Below, in pieces: positions 55,942 to 64,000 of a stretch of DNA of 64,000 nucleotides. The notes below the pieces were generated by a model, which did not search any database, was not told the DNA's origin, and worked only from the letters and a program-made list of their open reading frames with translations. Every line of letters begins with the position of its first letter. The first letter of the stretch is position 1. The translations under genes were made by a program, and so were the position numbers. The stretch comes from Tardiphaga sp. (GTDB taxonomy: Bacteria > Pseudomonadota > Alphaproteobacteria > Rhizobiales > Xanthobacteraceae), in contig NZ_JAQGJT010000063.1 in the NCBI RefSeq assembly GCF_028290495.1, positions 1-64,000 of the forward strand, read 5' to 3'.

Positions 55942-56669
55942 TCGCCAGGCCGAAGCCCGCGGCCACCATGGCGTTGTATCAGCGGATTCGGAACGATCTC
56001 GAAGCCAGTATCATGTCCGGCGATTGGCCGCCGGGCCATCGCGTGCCTTTCGAGCACGAGCTGATGCAGACCTATGCCTGCTCGCGCATGACGGTGAACA
56101 AGGTAATCTCGGCGCTCGCCGAAGCGGGTCTGGTGGTGCGCCGCCGCCGCGCCGGCAGTTTCGTGGCGCGGCCGCGCGCGCCCTCTGCAGTGCTGCAGAT
56201 TCCGGACCTCAAGGCGGAGGTTGAGAAACGCGGCGAGCGCTATGGCTACCGACTGCTCGAATGCGGCAAGCGCGCGGCCACGGCGCATGACAGGACAAGG
56301 CTGGCGGTGGCGTCGCGCGCGTCGGTGCTTGCTATGCGTTGCCTTCACGAGGCCGATGGCCGGCCATTTGCCGTCGAAGGCCGTCTCATCAACCTGCGCG
56401 CCGTGCCAGACGCCCTGCAGCAAGATTTCTCGATCGTGCCGCCGAATATCTGGCTGGTCGGCCACGTGCCGTGGACCGAAGCCGAGCATCGCATTACCGC
56501 CTGCAACGCCGACAACATCATCGCCGCCGAACTGAAGATCGCTCCCGGCGCCGCCTGCCTGGTGATTGATCGTACCACCTGGCGCGGTGGTGAACCGATC
56601 ACCGCGGTGCGCATGATCCACCCCGCCGAACTCTACGACTTGATCGCGCGTTTCACGCCGACCGGCTGA
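55938..56669 (+). CDS. hutC: Histidine utilisation repressor HutC (GntR family)
   Basis: 243 residues. N-terminal GntR winged helix (ALYQRIRNDLEASIMSGDWPPGHRVP, in parts: LYQRIRNDLE and GDWPPGHRVP; recognition helix ACSRMTVNKVISALAEAG). C-terminal UTRA ligand domain with RLINLRAVPDALQQDFS, PNIWLVGHVPWTEAEHRI and VIDRTTW, typical of HutC, which senses urocanate. Overlaps hutF by four bases. The probable operator is the TTGTCTATACATA site in the hutI-hutF gap. Confidence 0.93.
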   Translation: MIARPKPAATMALYQRIRNDLEASIMSGDWPPGHRVPFEHELMQTYACSRMTVNKVISALAEAGLVVRRRRAGSFVARPRAPSAVLQIPDLKAEVEKRGERYGYRLLECGKRAATAHDRTRLAVASRASVLAMRCLHEADGRPFAVEGRLINLRAVPDALQQDFSIVPPNIWLVGHVPWTEAEHRITACNADNIIAAELKIAPGAACLVIDRTTWRGGEPITAVRMIHPAELYDLIARFTPTG

Positions 56670-56884
56670 GCCGTGGCGGCGGCCATCCGACGAAGATGTG
56701 CTACTTCGCATTTTCCTGAACCTCCGCCGCATCACCTGATTGCCGGCGATCCAGATGCGCGAGACTCCCGGTGATTTCGGCTGGGTGACCTGCCGCCCGT
56801 GGGACTGACGGGGCGCGCTGCACGCTGCCCATAAAGAGCCCGAAACGACCGGTGTCGAGCATCTTTGAACTGGGACTATGCAGG

Positions 56885-57367
56885 ATGAGCATGCAGCGTG
56901 TGAATGGTGAACGGCTCTGGTCGAGCTTGATGGAAATGGGGCGACGGCGCCTATGGCGTGATCGCCCTCATCGGCATTGGAATGGCGGACGTCGCAGCTG
57001 AGCCGCACCTCGCTCGGGATGGCTTGCGATGAAAGTCGAGCTGCGCGAGGCGTACCGTCGGATCGCGCAAGAGTACGGTCTATCGATCGACCTCGACCAA
57101 TATTTCGAATTCGGGCCGATCAATTGCAATGCCGGCATGTGCGACTTGATACGCGAGACCACGGCCGAGCTTGCTTTCTCGCAGCGGGACATTCTCGCGG
57201 TGGCGAGTCATGACGCTGTGCCGATGATGGATTTCTGCCCGACGGCTCTGTTCTTCATCCCAAGCGACACGGGAATTAGTCACAACGAACGCGAATACAG
57301 CACGCCTGCGCAGTGCAGCGATGGCGCGGACGTGTTGCTGAATGCCGTGCTGAAACTCGCTTCGTAG
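56885..57367 (+). pseudogene. Decayed M20-family zinc hydrolase gene
   Basis: Three fragments of one gene in changing frames. At 56885, MSMQRVNGERLWSSLMEMG matches the family N-terminus. At about 56943, in another frame, DGAYGVIALIGIGMAD matches the region after the metal-binding GG-x-DG. From 57029 to 57367, 112 residues match the C-terminus: ASHDAVPMMDFCPTALFFIP and GISHNERE, where intact enzymes have GHDA and SHxxxE. About 480 bases remain of roughly 1,230. The central catalytic part is gone, so it is inactive. The gap before it (56670-56884) shows no gene. Confidence 0.8.
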
Positions 57368-57450
57368 GAATTTTGGGCGGTCGACGTGCTTTCGGCTCGG
57401 CTTGTCGCTGTTGTACGCCAGGCAACTGGTCGCGGCATCGCGACCTACAC

Positions 57451-58590
57451 CTACTGAACGATCTTGGCGGCGCGGCTGCGTGGAATGCGCTCCACGCGGT
57501 CGCTCGGCGCCGAAAGTTTGACGCCCTCGCGCTGCGCGGCGGCGACGGAGGCCCGGATGACCAATGTGGGCTTCAGTACGATCCGTTCGTTTGGGACGGG
57601 CGTGCCCTTGATCAGGGAAATCAGCAGATTGGACGCCTGCGTGCCCAATTCCGCGGTCGGCGTGTGAATCGTCGTCAGGGCTGGGGCGGTGGCGTCCATG
57701 AAAAGCATGTCGTTCATGCCGACCAAAGAAATTTCGGCGGGGCATGCGATGTTGCGATCGCGCAGATGCCGTAAGCAGCCGACGGCGAGCATGTCGTTGC
57801 CTGCGACAATCGCCGTGATGTCGCGATGTTCCTCCAGCAGGCGCTGACAGGAAAATTGCCCCTCTTCGACGGTGAACGCCGCGCCAAATACGGCTTCGGG
57901 CGCGACGCCGCTCTGCGACAGCGACTTGCATGCCCGTCGGAAGCCGCGGTAGCGATGGTAGCCGGTCGATACGTTCTGCGGACCGCCGATGTGCGCGATC
58001 CGTCGATGCCCCTGATCAAAGAGATAGTGTACCGCCAACTCCATGGCCTTGGCGTCATCGACCCTCACGCTTGGGATGAATTCGTTCTCGGGGTCGCGAA
58101 AGACGGAGACGGTCGGAATGTTGGCTTCGACACAGGCCGCGATCCCCGGGTCGTTTCGTTCGAACGTCGCGACGATCAGGCCCTCGACCCCCTGCTGGAT
58201 GAAGCGGTCGATCAATGCGGCCTGCCGGAGCGGGTGATTGTCGGTATTGCCGACAATGGTCACGTATCCGATCTCGGCGAAACGGTCCTCGATCGCCCGC
58301 ACGATGGGGGGGTGAACGGGGTCGCCCAGGTTGGAGACGATCACGCCGATGGTGCGGGACTTCTGCGTCCGGAGCGCCGAGGCCATCGCATTGGCCCGGT
58401 ACCCCAGTTTCTTCGCGCAGGCCTCCACGCGTTCGATCATTTCCGGTGATATCAGATGACGCTTTTCCGGGTTCAGTCCTCGCGAAACCGTTGACCAATG
58501 CACGCCGGCGCATTTCGCCACGTCGATGATCGTCTTGCGAACCGAGCGCCCCCGCGGAATGGAAGCCGTCTGTTTGATCTTCTTCGGCAT
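57451..58590 (-). CDS. LacI-family transcriptional regulator
   Basis: 379 residues from ATG 58590; longer in-frame extensions upstream lack sense. Helix-turn-helix at about 20-40 (IIDVAKCAGVHWSTVSRGLN), hinge HLISPEMIERVEACAKKLGYRANAMA-like (in parts: GYRANAMASALRT), then a periplasmic-binding-protein ligand domain with IGVIVSNLGDPVHP, EGLIVATFER and ISLVGMNDMLFMDATAPALTTI. The effector cannot be told. Divergent from the amidohydrolase cluster at 58889; direct repeats at 58670 and 58693 between them are likely operators. Confidence 0.9.
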   Translation of the reverse strand: MPKKIKQTASIPRGRSVRKTIIDVAKCAGVHWSTVSRGLNPEKRHLISPEMIERVEACAKKLGYRANAMASALRTQKSRTIGVIVSNLGDPVHPPIVRAIEDRFAEIGYVTIVGNTDNHPLRQAALIDRFIQQGVEGLIVATFERNDPGIAACVEANIPTVSVFRDPENEFIPSVRVDDAKAMELAVHYLFDQGHRRIAHIGGPQNVSTGYHRYRGFRRACKSLSQSGVAPEAVFGAAFTVEEGQFSCQRLLEEHRDITAIVAGNDMLAVGCLRHLRDRNIACPAEISLVGMNDMLFMDATAPALTTIHTPTAELGTQASNLLISLIKGTPVPNERIVLKPTLVIRASVAAAQREGVKLSAPSDRVERIPRSRAAKIVQ

Positions 58591-58669
58591 GTCACGTGAT
58601 CCGATCTCGCATCGTACACTTCGGGGTACGCTGAAGAGAATTGGACAATGAACCATCTTGCGCGCGATG

Positions 58670-58705
58670 ACAAACGTGTGCAGAACCTCTTTACAAACGT
58701 GTGCA
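58670..58705. promoter_or_regulatory. Two 13-bp direct repeats, candidate LacI-regulator operators
   Basis: ACAAACGTGTGCA occurs exactly twice (58670-58682 and 58693-58705), 23 bp apart, about two helical turns. Each contains a CAnACGTnTG pseudo-palindrome around a central CG, as in LacI-family operators. They lie in the 298-bp divergent gap between the lacI-type gene and the amidohydrolase gene, which otherwise shows only a weak CGTAC/GTACG inverted repeat near 58613-58630. Confidence 0.6.
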
Positions 58706-58888
58706 CGGGACGGAGGATGGCAGCGAAACTGGCTGCTCGCCTTGGTGCAATGCAGCAACGGCGCCTCAACGGCGTGTTCGATCAGGGATGGAAACGGTGG
58801 AGATATTCTCCTGTCAGGCGGCACCCGTGCGGGTTGCCTTCGGTTCGGCCCGCTTGGCCGATCCCGCCTGCAATGGGACGGCGACGCG

Positions 58889-60256
58889 ATGATGGCGAAG
58901 CGCACACTCATCAAATCCGCCACGATCCTTACGATGGACGCCGCTATCGGTGATCTTGCGCAGGCCGACCTGTTGGTCGAAGGCGATCGCATCGTAGATG
59001 TCAGGCCAGGTCTCGATGCCGGTGATGCCGAGATCGTCGATGGCCGCGGGCGCATCGTCATTCCCGGTCTCGTCAACGCGCACATGCATACGTGGCAGAC
59101 AGCGTTGCGCGGCTTTTCCGCGAACTGGACGCTGCCGGAATATTTCCGCCGGATGCATGCCGGGCTTGCGACCGTGTTCCGGCCGGAGGACATCTACATC
59201 GGGACTCTGATGGGAGCCCTGAACCAGATCAACTGCGGCACGACCACGCTGGTCGACTGGTGCCACAACAATCCGACCCCGGCGCATAGCGACGCGGCAG
59301 TCGCGGCCCTGAAAGAAAGCGGCATTCGCGCTGCGTTCTTCCATGGTTCGCCGAAGCCGGAAGCAAGGCCCGGCCAACCGCATTTTTCCGATGTCCCGCA
59401 TCCGCGTCGCGAGGTCGAGCGGTTGCTGGCTGGCGCGCTGTCGGACCGCAGTGCCCGTGTCACTCTTGGCCTCGCGATCCTCGGCCCGCATTATTCGAAT
59501 ATCGACGTCGCCATGCATGATTTCAGGCTGGCGCGTGAATTCGGGCTGATCGCCTCGATGCACCAGGGCGGTGGCCCGGCCAAGACGCCGGGCGGTTGGG
59601 AAAAGTTGCTCGCGGCCGGTCTGGTTGGCCCCGGCGTCAATATCGTGCACGGCAATGATTTGCCGGACGATCTGCTGCGCCAATTTGTCGATCTCGGCGT
59701 GAGTTTCTCCGTCACGCCCGAAAACGAAATGCATCAGGGGCACGGTTTTCCGATCACCGGGCGATTGCTGAAATTGGGCGCGCGGCCCTCGTTGGGCGTC
59801 GATCTGGAATCGGTGCTCGCCGGCGACATGTTCGGCGTCGGGCGCGTGGCGCTGTCGATGCAGCGGGCACTGGACAACGCCGAAAGCCGGCGGACCATCG
59901 GCGCCATTCCAGCCTCAACGACGATCACCACGCGCGAGGCGCTGGGCTGGATCACCATCGAAGGCGCCCGCATGCTCGGGCGCGAGAGCAGCATCGGTTC
60001 GCTCACCCCGGGCAAGAAAGCCGATCTGGTCGTCATCAACGGCACCGATCTCAACCTTTGTCCGGTGCACGATCCGGTTTCCACCGTGCTGATGCAAACC
60101 AGCATCGCCAACGTCGAATCCGTCATGGTCGACGGCGTCTGGCGCAAGCGCGGCGGGCGGCTGCTGGCCGAGGGGATCGACAACAACAAGAATGAACTCG
60201 GGCGATCGGGCATGCGTATCGTCGCCGAGATCGAACGTCAGGGAAAAGCGGCATGA
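58889..60256 (+). CDS. Amidohydrolase (AtzA/TrzA/8-oxoguanine deaminase subgroup)
   Basis: 455 residues from ATG 58889 (or ATG 58892). Composite amidohydrolase fold: VIPGLVNAHMHTWQTALRG gives the HxH metal motif, GTTTLVDWCHNN, then SMHQGGGP, IVHGNDLPDD, and the late PSLGVDLESVLAGDMF with the metal Asp. Relatives deaminate or dechlorinate N-heterocycles such as guanine derivatives, cytosine or triazines. First gene of the cluster under the divergent LacI-type regulator; overlaps the next gene by four bases. The substrate is unknown. Confidence 0.88.
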   Translation: MMAKRTLIKSATILTMDAAIGDLAQADLLVEGDRIVDVRPGLDAGDAEIVDGRGRIVIPGLVNAHMHTWQTALRGFSANWTLPEYFRRMHAGLATVFRPEDIYIGTLMGALNQINCGTTTLVDWCHNNPTPAHSDAAVAALKESGIRAAFFHGSPKPEARPGQPHFSDVPHPRREVERLLAGALSDRSARVTLGLAILGPHYSNIDVAMHDFRLAREFGLIASMHQGGGPAKTPGGWEKLLAAGLVGPGVNIVHGNDLPDDLLRQFVDLGVSFSVTPENEMHQGHGFPITGRLLKLGARPSLGVDLESVLAGDMFGVGRVALSMQRALDNAESRRTIGAIPASTTITTREALGWITIEGARMLGRESSIGSLTPGKKADLVVINGTDLNLCPVHDPVSTVLMQTSIANVESVMVDGVWRKRGGRLLAEGIDNNKNELGRSGMRIVAEIERQGKAA

Positions 60257-61170
60257 GCAGTCAAACCGGGCACCAGGTGACGGCAGTGGCATGGATCGGC
60301 ATCGGCAAGATGGGTCTGCCGATCGCGGGCCGCATGGTGGAAGCAGGCGTCCGCGTTACCGGCTTTGATCCCAGCCGCGATCGCATGACGCTGGCACAGC
60401 AGCAAGGTGTGCAAGCCGCCGCCTCTGCCGTCGAGGCGATCGGCGATCATACGGTTGTCTTCACGTCGCTGCCGGACGATGCCGCGTTGCGCGCGGTGGT
60501 GCTCGGGCCGGAAGGCTTGCTGGCCAGACTTGCGCACGGCGCAGTGCTGATCGAGACCAGCACGGTCAGCGCCGAAATCTCGGCCGAGGTCGGCGTCGCC
60601 GCGAAGGCGCGGGACGTCGCCTATCTGCGGGCTCCGGTGTCCGGCAACGCCGCCATCGCCCATACCGGCGCGCTGACCTGTTTCGTCTCCGGCCCGCGTG
60701 AAGCATTCGACGCGGTCCAGCCGCTGTTGGCGACGTTTACGCGTGCGCAGACCTATCTTGGCACGGCGGAAGAGGCGCGCTTCGCCAAGCTTGCGGTCAA
60801 CCTGATGATCGCGGTGTCGGCCGGGATGATGGCCGAGAGTCTTGCTCTGGCGCGCAAGGGCGGCATTTCCTGGCCCGATATCCTCAAGGTGCTGGATGAC
60901 AGCGCGGTCGCCTCGCCGATGGTCAAATACAAGACACCGCCGCTTGCGCTGCGCAATTTCGACTCCACTTTCTCCTGTCGGCAGATGGCCAAGGACCTCG
61001 ATCTCATTCTGGACGCCGGCCACCACGTCGGCGTGCCGCTGCAACTCGCCGCGCAAGTCCGTGAAATCTATGGTTCGCTGGTGGCGCAGGGCGATGGCGA
61101 GTCAGACTTCATTGCTACCGTTCGCCACGTCGAACGGCTGTCCGGCCTTGGCGAACCGAAGCTCGGTTAG
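60253..61170 (+). CDS. NAD(P)-dependent beta-hydroxyacid dehydrogenase family oxidoreductase
   Basis: 305 residues. Rossmann motif WIGIGKMGLPIAGRMVEAGV with GxGxMG; family signature LIETSTVSAEISAEV, YLRAPVSGNAAIAHTGALTCFVSG, and the catalytic Lys region RFAKLAVNLMIAV. It belongs with 3-hydroxyisobutyrate dehydrogenase and tartronate semialdehyde reductase. Translationally coupled to the amidohydrolase (ATGA at 60253-60256). Substrate unknown. Confidence 0.88.
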   Translation: MSSQTGHQVTAVAWIGIGKMGLPIAGRMVEAGVRVTGFDPSRDRMTLAQQQGVQAAASAVEAIGDHTVVFTSLPDDAALRAVVLGPEGLLARLAHGAVLIETSTVSAEISAEVGVAAKARDVAYLRAPVSGNAAIAHTGALTCFVSGPREAFDAVQPLLATFTRAQTYLGTAEEARFAKLAVNLMIAVSAGMMAESLALARKGGISWPDILKVLDDSAVASPMVKYKTPPLALRNFDSTFSCRQMAKDLDLILDAGHHVGVPLQLAAQVREIYGSLVAQGDGESDFIATVRHVERLSGLGEPKLG

Positions 61171-61180
61171 GGAGAACACC

Positions 61181-62047
61181 ATGCGTAACTTCAACGAGAA
61201 CACCATCACTGATGCTGTGCTCGACCGCATCACCGATGCCGGTCAACCGCGTATCAAGGAGATCAGCGAGGCGCTGGTGCGCCATCTGCATGCTTTCGTT
61301 CGGGAGATCAGACCGACCCAGCGGGAATGGGAGCAGGGTATCGAATTCCTGACCCGCACCGGCCACATGTGCGACGATAAGCGGCAGGAATTCATCCTGC
61401 TGTCGGATACACTCGGCGTATCGATGCTGGTGGATGCGATCAATCACGATGCCCATGCCGGCGTCACCGATACCACGGTGCTCGGCCCGTTTTTCGTCCA
61501 GGCCGCGCCGGAAAAGATGCTCGGCGACGATATTTCGGGCGGCATGGAGGGCGATCCGATGTTTGTCACGGGTTCGGTGTCGACGCCTGACGGCAGACCG
61601 ATCGCGGACGCCACGATCGACGTCTGGCATTCCGACGACGACGGCTACTACGACGTCCAGCAACTCGACAAGATTGTTCACCTCGCGATGAGGGCGCGGT
61701 TTCATTCCGACGCTGACGGTCGTTTCCGCTTCTGGTCGATCAAGCCGGCGGCCTATCCGGTCCCGCATGATGGGCCGGTCGGCGACATGCTGACAGCACA
61801 AGGACGCCACCCATGGCGGCCCGCCCATGTGCATTTCATGATTTCGTCGCCGGGCTACGAGCAACTGGTCACCCACGTCTTCGTCGCGGGCGACAAGTAT
61901 CTCGATTCCGATGTGGTGTTCGGCGTCAAGGATACCCTCATTCGCGAATTCGTCCGGAAAGACGCCGGCGAGGCGCCGGACGGCCACGTGCTGAACACGC
62001 CATACTATCATTTGGACTATGATTTCGGGTTGAAGCCGGGCGCCTGA
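61181..62047 (+). CDS. Intradiol ring-cleavage dioxygenase (catechol/hydroxyquinol 1,2-dioxygenase type)
   Basis: Opens an aromatic diol between its two hydroxyls with O2 and Fe(III). 288 residues from ATG 61181 (GGAG six bases upstream). Iron ligands Y156, Y192, H216 and H218 have the exact spacing of catechol 1,2-dioxygenases (36, 24 and 2). The N-terminal helical linker (EISEALVRHLHAFVREIRPTQREW, in parts: LHAFVREIRPTQREW) and TDTTVLGPFF resemble hydroxyquinol 1,2-dioxygenases most. No maleylacetate reductase or cycloisomerase is visible in the window. Confidence 0.9.
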   Translation: MRNFNENTITDAVLDRITDAGQPRIKEISEALVRHLHAFVREIRPTQREWEQGIEFLTRTGHMCDDKRQEFILLSDTLGVSMLVDAINHDAHAGVTDTTVLGPFFVQAAPEKMLGDDISGGMEGDPMFVTGSVSTPDGRPIADATIDVWHSDDDGYYDVQQLDKIVHLAMRARFHSDADGRFRFWSIKPAAYPVPHDGPVGDMLTAQGRHPWRPAHVHFMISSPGYEQLVTHVFVAGDKYLDSDVVFGVKDTLIREFVRKDAGEAPDGHVLNTPYYHLDYDFGLKPGA

Positions 62048-62120
62048 CGGGCGCACACGGCCGAAATTATCAGGCGCAGCATGGACCGACAGAGTCCAGC
62101 GCGCCGGGAGGGAGGATGCG

Positions 62121-63530
62121 ATGGGAGCGCCGATGAGCGTTGAGATGGTGGTCGGTCGCTTGAACGAGTTGGTCGGAGCGCGCGCGACGATTGCGCGCGG
62201 CGTGCTGGATGATCATGGCCGCAGCGAGGCCTATCACGCCAGCCGTCCGCCGGATGTGGTGGTGTTTCCGGAGACCACGCAGGAAGTCGCCGAGATCGTG
62301 AAGCTGTGCGGCGAGATCGGGATGCCGGTCGTTCCGTTCGGCGCGGGCACCTCGCTGGAGGGCAACGCGGCCGCGGTGGCCGGCGGCGTCTGCATCGATT
62401 TTTCGCGGATGAACCGCGTCCTCAAGGTGCACGACAAGGACCTCGACGTCGTCGTGCAGCCGGGCATCACCCGCAAAGAGCTCAACGCGCAACTGCGCGA
62501 CACCGGGCTGTTCTTTCCGATCGATCCCGGCGCCGATGCATCGATCGGCGGCATGACCTCGACGCGGGCGTCCGGCACCATGGCGGTCCGCTATGGCACC
62601 ATGAAGGACAACGTACTGGCCCTCGAAGTCGTGCTCGCAGATGGCCGCGTGATCCGGACCAGCCAGCGGGCGCGGAAGTCGTCAGCCGGCTACGACCTCA
62701 CGCGGCTGTTCGTCGGCTCCGAAGGCACGCTCGGCGTAATCACCGAGATCACGCTGAAGCTACACCCGTGGCCACAGGCGATCTCGTCTGCGGTTTGCAG
62801 CTTTGGCCGGCTCGACCAAGCGATCGATGCCGCGATTGAAGTGATCCAGTCCGGCATTCCGGTCGCGCGCATGGAATTGCTCGACGAGGTCATGATGCGT
62901 GGCATCAACGGCTATTCCAAACTCGCTTACCGCGAGGCGCCGACGCTGTTCTTCGAATTCCACGGCACCGATGCCAGCGTGTCCGAACAGGCGGAGCTGG
63001 CCCAGTCGATCGCGGCCGAGCACGAAGGCCAGGGTTTCCAATGGGCGCGGGCGGCGGAAGACCGGACCAAACTCTGGCATGCCCGCGACAACACGCTCTA
63101 TGCCGGCCTCAGCCTGAAGCCCGGCGCACGCGCGATGATCACGGACGTCTGCGTGCCGATCTCGCGGCTGACGGAGTGCCTGATCGAGACGCGCCGCGAC
63201 ATCGATGCCAATGGCTTGATCGCTCCGGTGGTCGGTCATGTCGGCGACGGCAACTTCCATCTGCTGATCCTGATCGATCAGGACAATGCGGAGGAGGTTG
63301 CGCGCGCCAACGCGTTGCATTCGCGGCTGGTGGCGAGGGCCATCGCGATGGAAGGTACCTGCACCGGCGAGCACGGCATCGGCACAGGCAAGATCGGCTT
63401 TCTCCAGGATGAACTTGGCGACGCCGTCGATGTGATGCGCGGCATCAAGGCCTCGCTCGATCCGAACGGCATCATGAACCCCGGTAAGATATTCTTGCCC
63501 AACGCGCCGGTGCATCATGACGCTGCTTGA
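62121..63530 (+). CDS. FAD-linked oxidase, GlcD/D-lactate dehydrogenase family
   Basis: 469 residues. FAD-binding PCMH domain with VVPFGAGTSLEGNAAAVAGGVCIDFSRMN (in parts: PFGAGTSLEGN and CIDFSRMN), DPGADASIGGMTSTRASGT and LFVGSEGTLGVITEITL. The C-terminal FAD-oxidase domain has VVGHVGDGNFHLLI and CTGEHGIGTGKIGFL. Relatives oxidise 2-hydroxyacids such as glycolate or D-lactate. The ATG at 62121 has GGAGG upstream; ATG 62133 is an alternative. 73 bp behind the dioxygenase; the ABC gene after it overlaps by 14 bases. Confidence 0.92.
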   Translation: MGAPMSVEMVVGRLNELVGARATIARGVLDDHGRSEAYHASRPPDVVVFPETTQEVAEIVKLCGEIGMPVVPFGAGTSLEGNAAAVAGGVCIDFSRMNRVLKVHDKDLDVVVQPGITRKELNAQLRDTGLFFPIDPGADASIGGMTSTRASGTMAVRYGTMKDNVLALEVVLADGRVIRTSQRARKSSAGYDLTRLFVGSEGTLGVITEITLKLHPWPQAISSAVCSFGRLDQAIDAAIEVIQSGIPVARMELLDEVMMRGINGYSKLAYREAPTLFFEFHGTDASVSEQAELAQSIAAEHEGQGFQWARAAEDRTKLWHARDNTLYAGLSLKPGARAMITDVCVPISRLTECLIETRRDIDANGLIAPVVGHVGDGNFHLLILIDQDNAEEVARANALHSRLVARAIAMEGTCTGEHGIGTGKIGFLQDELGDAVDVMRGIKASLDPNGIMNPGKIFLPNAPVHHDAA

Positions 63531-64000
63531 ACCAACAGACATGCCCGCGCCATCCGGCCGGCCGGCGGTGCCGCTGTTCGAGTTGCGGGGCATTTCCAAG
63601 GAATTTCCCGGCGTCAAGGCGCTCGACGATGTGTCGTTTGCGGTCTGGCCCGGTGAGGTCCACATGTTGCTCGGCGAGAACGGCGCCGGTAAGTCCAGCC
63701 TGATGAAAGTGCTGTGCGGCGCCTACCGCGCCGACAGCGGGTCGTTTCACTACAATGGCGAGCCGGTCGAAATCGCTTCGCCGGCCGATGCGCAGAAGCT
63801 CGGCATCGCCGTGATCTTTCAGGAATTCTCGCTCGTTCCCTATCTGGATATCGCGCAGAACATCTTCCTTGGCCGCGAGCCGGCCGGCCGTATTCCGGGC
63901 ACCATCGACCGCGGCCGCATCCTGGCCGATGCCAGGCGCGTACTGGCCTCGATCGGTTTCGACATTGATCCCACGATCCGCATCGAGAAGCTGGGCGTCG
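63517..64000 (+). CDS. Sugar-type ABC transporter ATP-binding protein (RbsA/MglA-like), 3' end outside the window
   Basis: 161 codons are present. FELRGISKEFPGVKALDDVSF, Walker A GENGAGKSSLMKVLCG and the Q-loop IFQEFSLVPYLDIAQNIFLGREP are typical of the first half of the duplicated ATPases of the ribose/galactose (CUT2) class. Start ATG 63517 overlaps the oxidase gene by 14 bases; ATG 63541 is possible. The rest, and any permease and binding-protein genes, lie beyond base 64000. It suggests that a carbohydrate-like substrate feeds this cluster. Confidence 0.9.
   Translation, partial: MTLLEPTDMPAPSGRPAVPLFELRGISKEFPGVKALDDVSFAVWPGEVHMLLGENGAGKSSLMKVLCGAYRADSGSFHYNGEPVEIASPADAQKLGIAVIFQEFSLVPYLDIAQNIFLGREPAGRIPGTIDRGRILADARRVLASIGFDIDPTIRIEKLGV

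Noticed and set aside
57451..59193. 580-codon frame that would extend the LacI regulator by about 200 residues
   Set aside because: The added N-terminal part covers the intergenic operator region and the start of the divergent gene. The helix-turn-helix begins about 20 residues after ATG 58590, as in the family.

Overview
The window is GC-rich alphaproteobacterial chromosome, most likely from the Nitrobacteraceae (Bradyrhizobium, Rhodopseudomonas, Tardiphaga or a close relative). The grounds are the protein families seen: a SciP/FlbD/CtrA-type flagellar circuit, a BA14K protein, a Rhodobacter-type PmtA-like methyltransferase and a pst-phoU-phoB operon. The dispersed palindromic repeats between genes fit the same group. 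The genus call is inference. I saw no rRNA, tRNA or CRISPR array.

Layout. 1-1635 is the 3' part of rpoD, followed by a terminator and a cluster of REP-like hairpins. 1991-9664 carries small conserved proteins, a decayed DUF2442 gene, one clearly foreign gene of lower GC (a GHKL/Hsp90-fold ATPase at 3405-5201), a lytic transglycosylase, a diguanylate cyclase and a DUF4112 protein. 9827-12797 holds msrB, msrA, a BA14K protein and a RecD-like helicase. 13158-21210 is a flagellar block on the minus strand: fliK-flgD, then sciP, then fliF-fliG-fliH-fliN-flbD. A sigma-54 promoter and candidate CtrA boxes tie these genes together. 21526-25700 holds mnmA, a PmtA-like methyltransferase and a glycosyltransferase.

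25912-31383 is the phosphate operon pstSCAB-phoU-phoB behind a clear PHO box. 31395-44542 is a catabolic and uptake cluster: an NCS1 permease, a MarR regulator with a palindromic operator, an amidohydrolase, a three-subunit molybdenum hydroxylase whose iron-sulfur subunit is fused to a CoxG-like domain, a complete HAAT (Liv-type) ABC transporter and a small Rieske protein. 44539-49563 contains lrp-dadA, a YbhN/LPG-synthase-TM membrane protein, and divergent btaB and btaA for phosphorus-free betaine lipid.

49701-57367 is a histidine utilisation cluster (hutD, hutU, hutI, hutF, hutC) with no hutH or hutG in view. It is flanked by one intact and one decayed M20 amidohydrolase gene. 57451-64000 is a LacI-controlled cluster: amidohydrolase, beta-hydroxyacid-dehydrogenase-like enzyme, intradiol dioxygenase, FAD-linked oxidase and the start of a sugar-type ABC transporter. 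Its substrate cannot be read from the sequence.

The best candidates for something new are the orphan GHKL ATPase, the two catabolic clusters of unknown substrate with their candidate operators, and the palindromic repeats that sit directly behind the binding-protein gene in both ABC operons.
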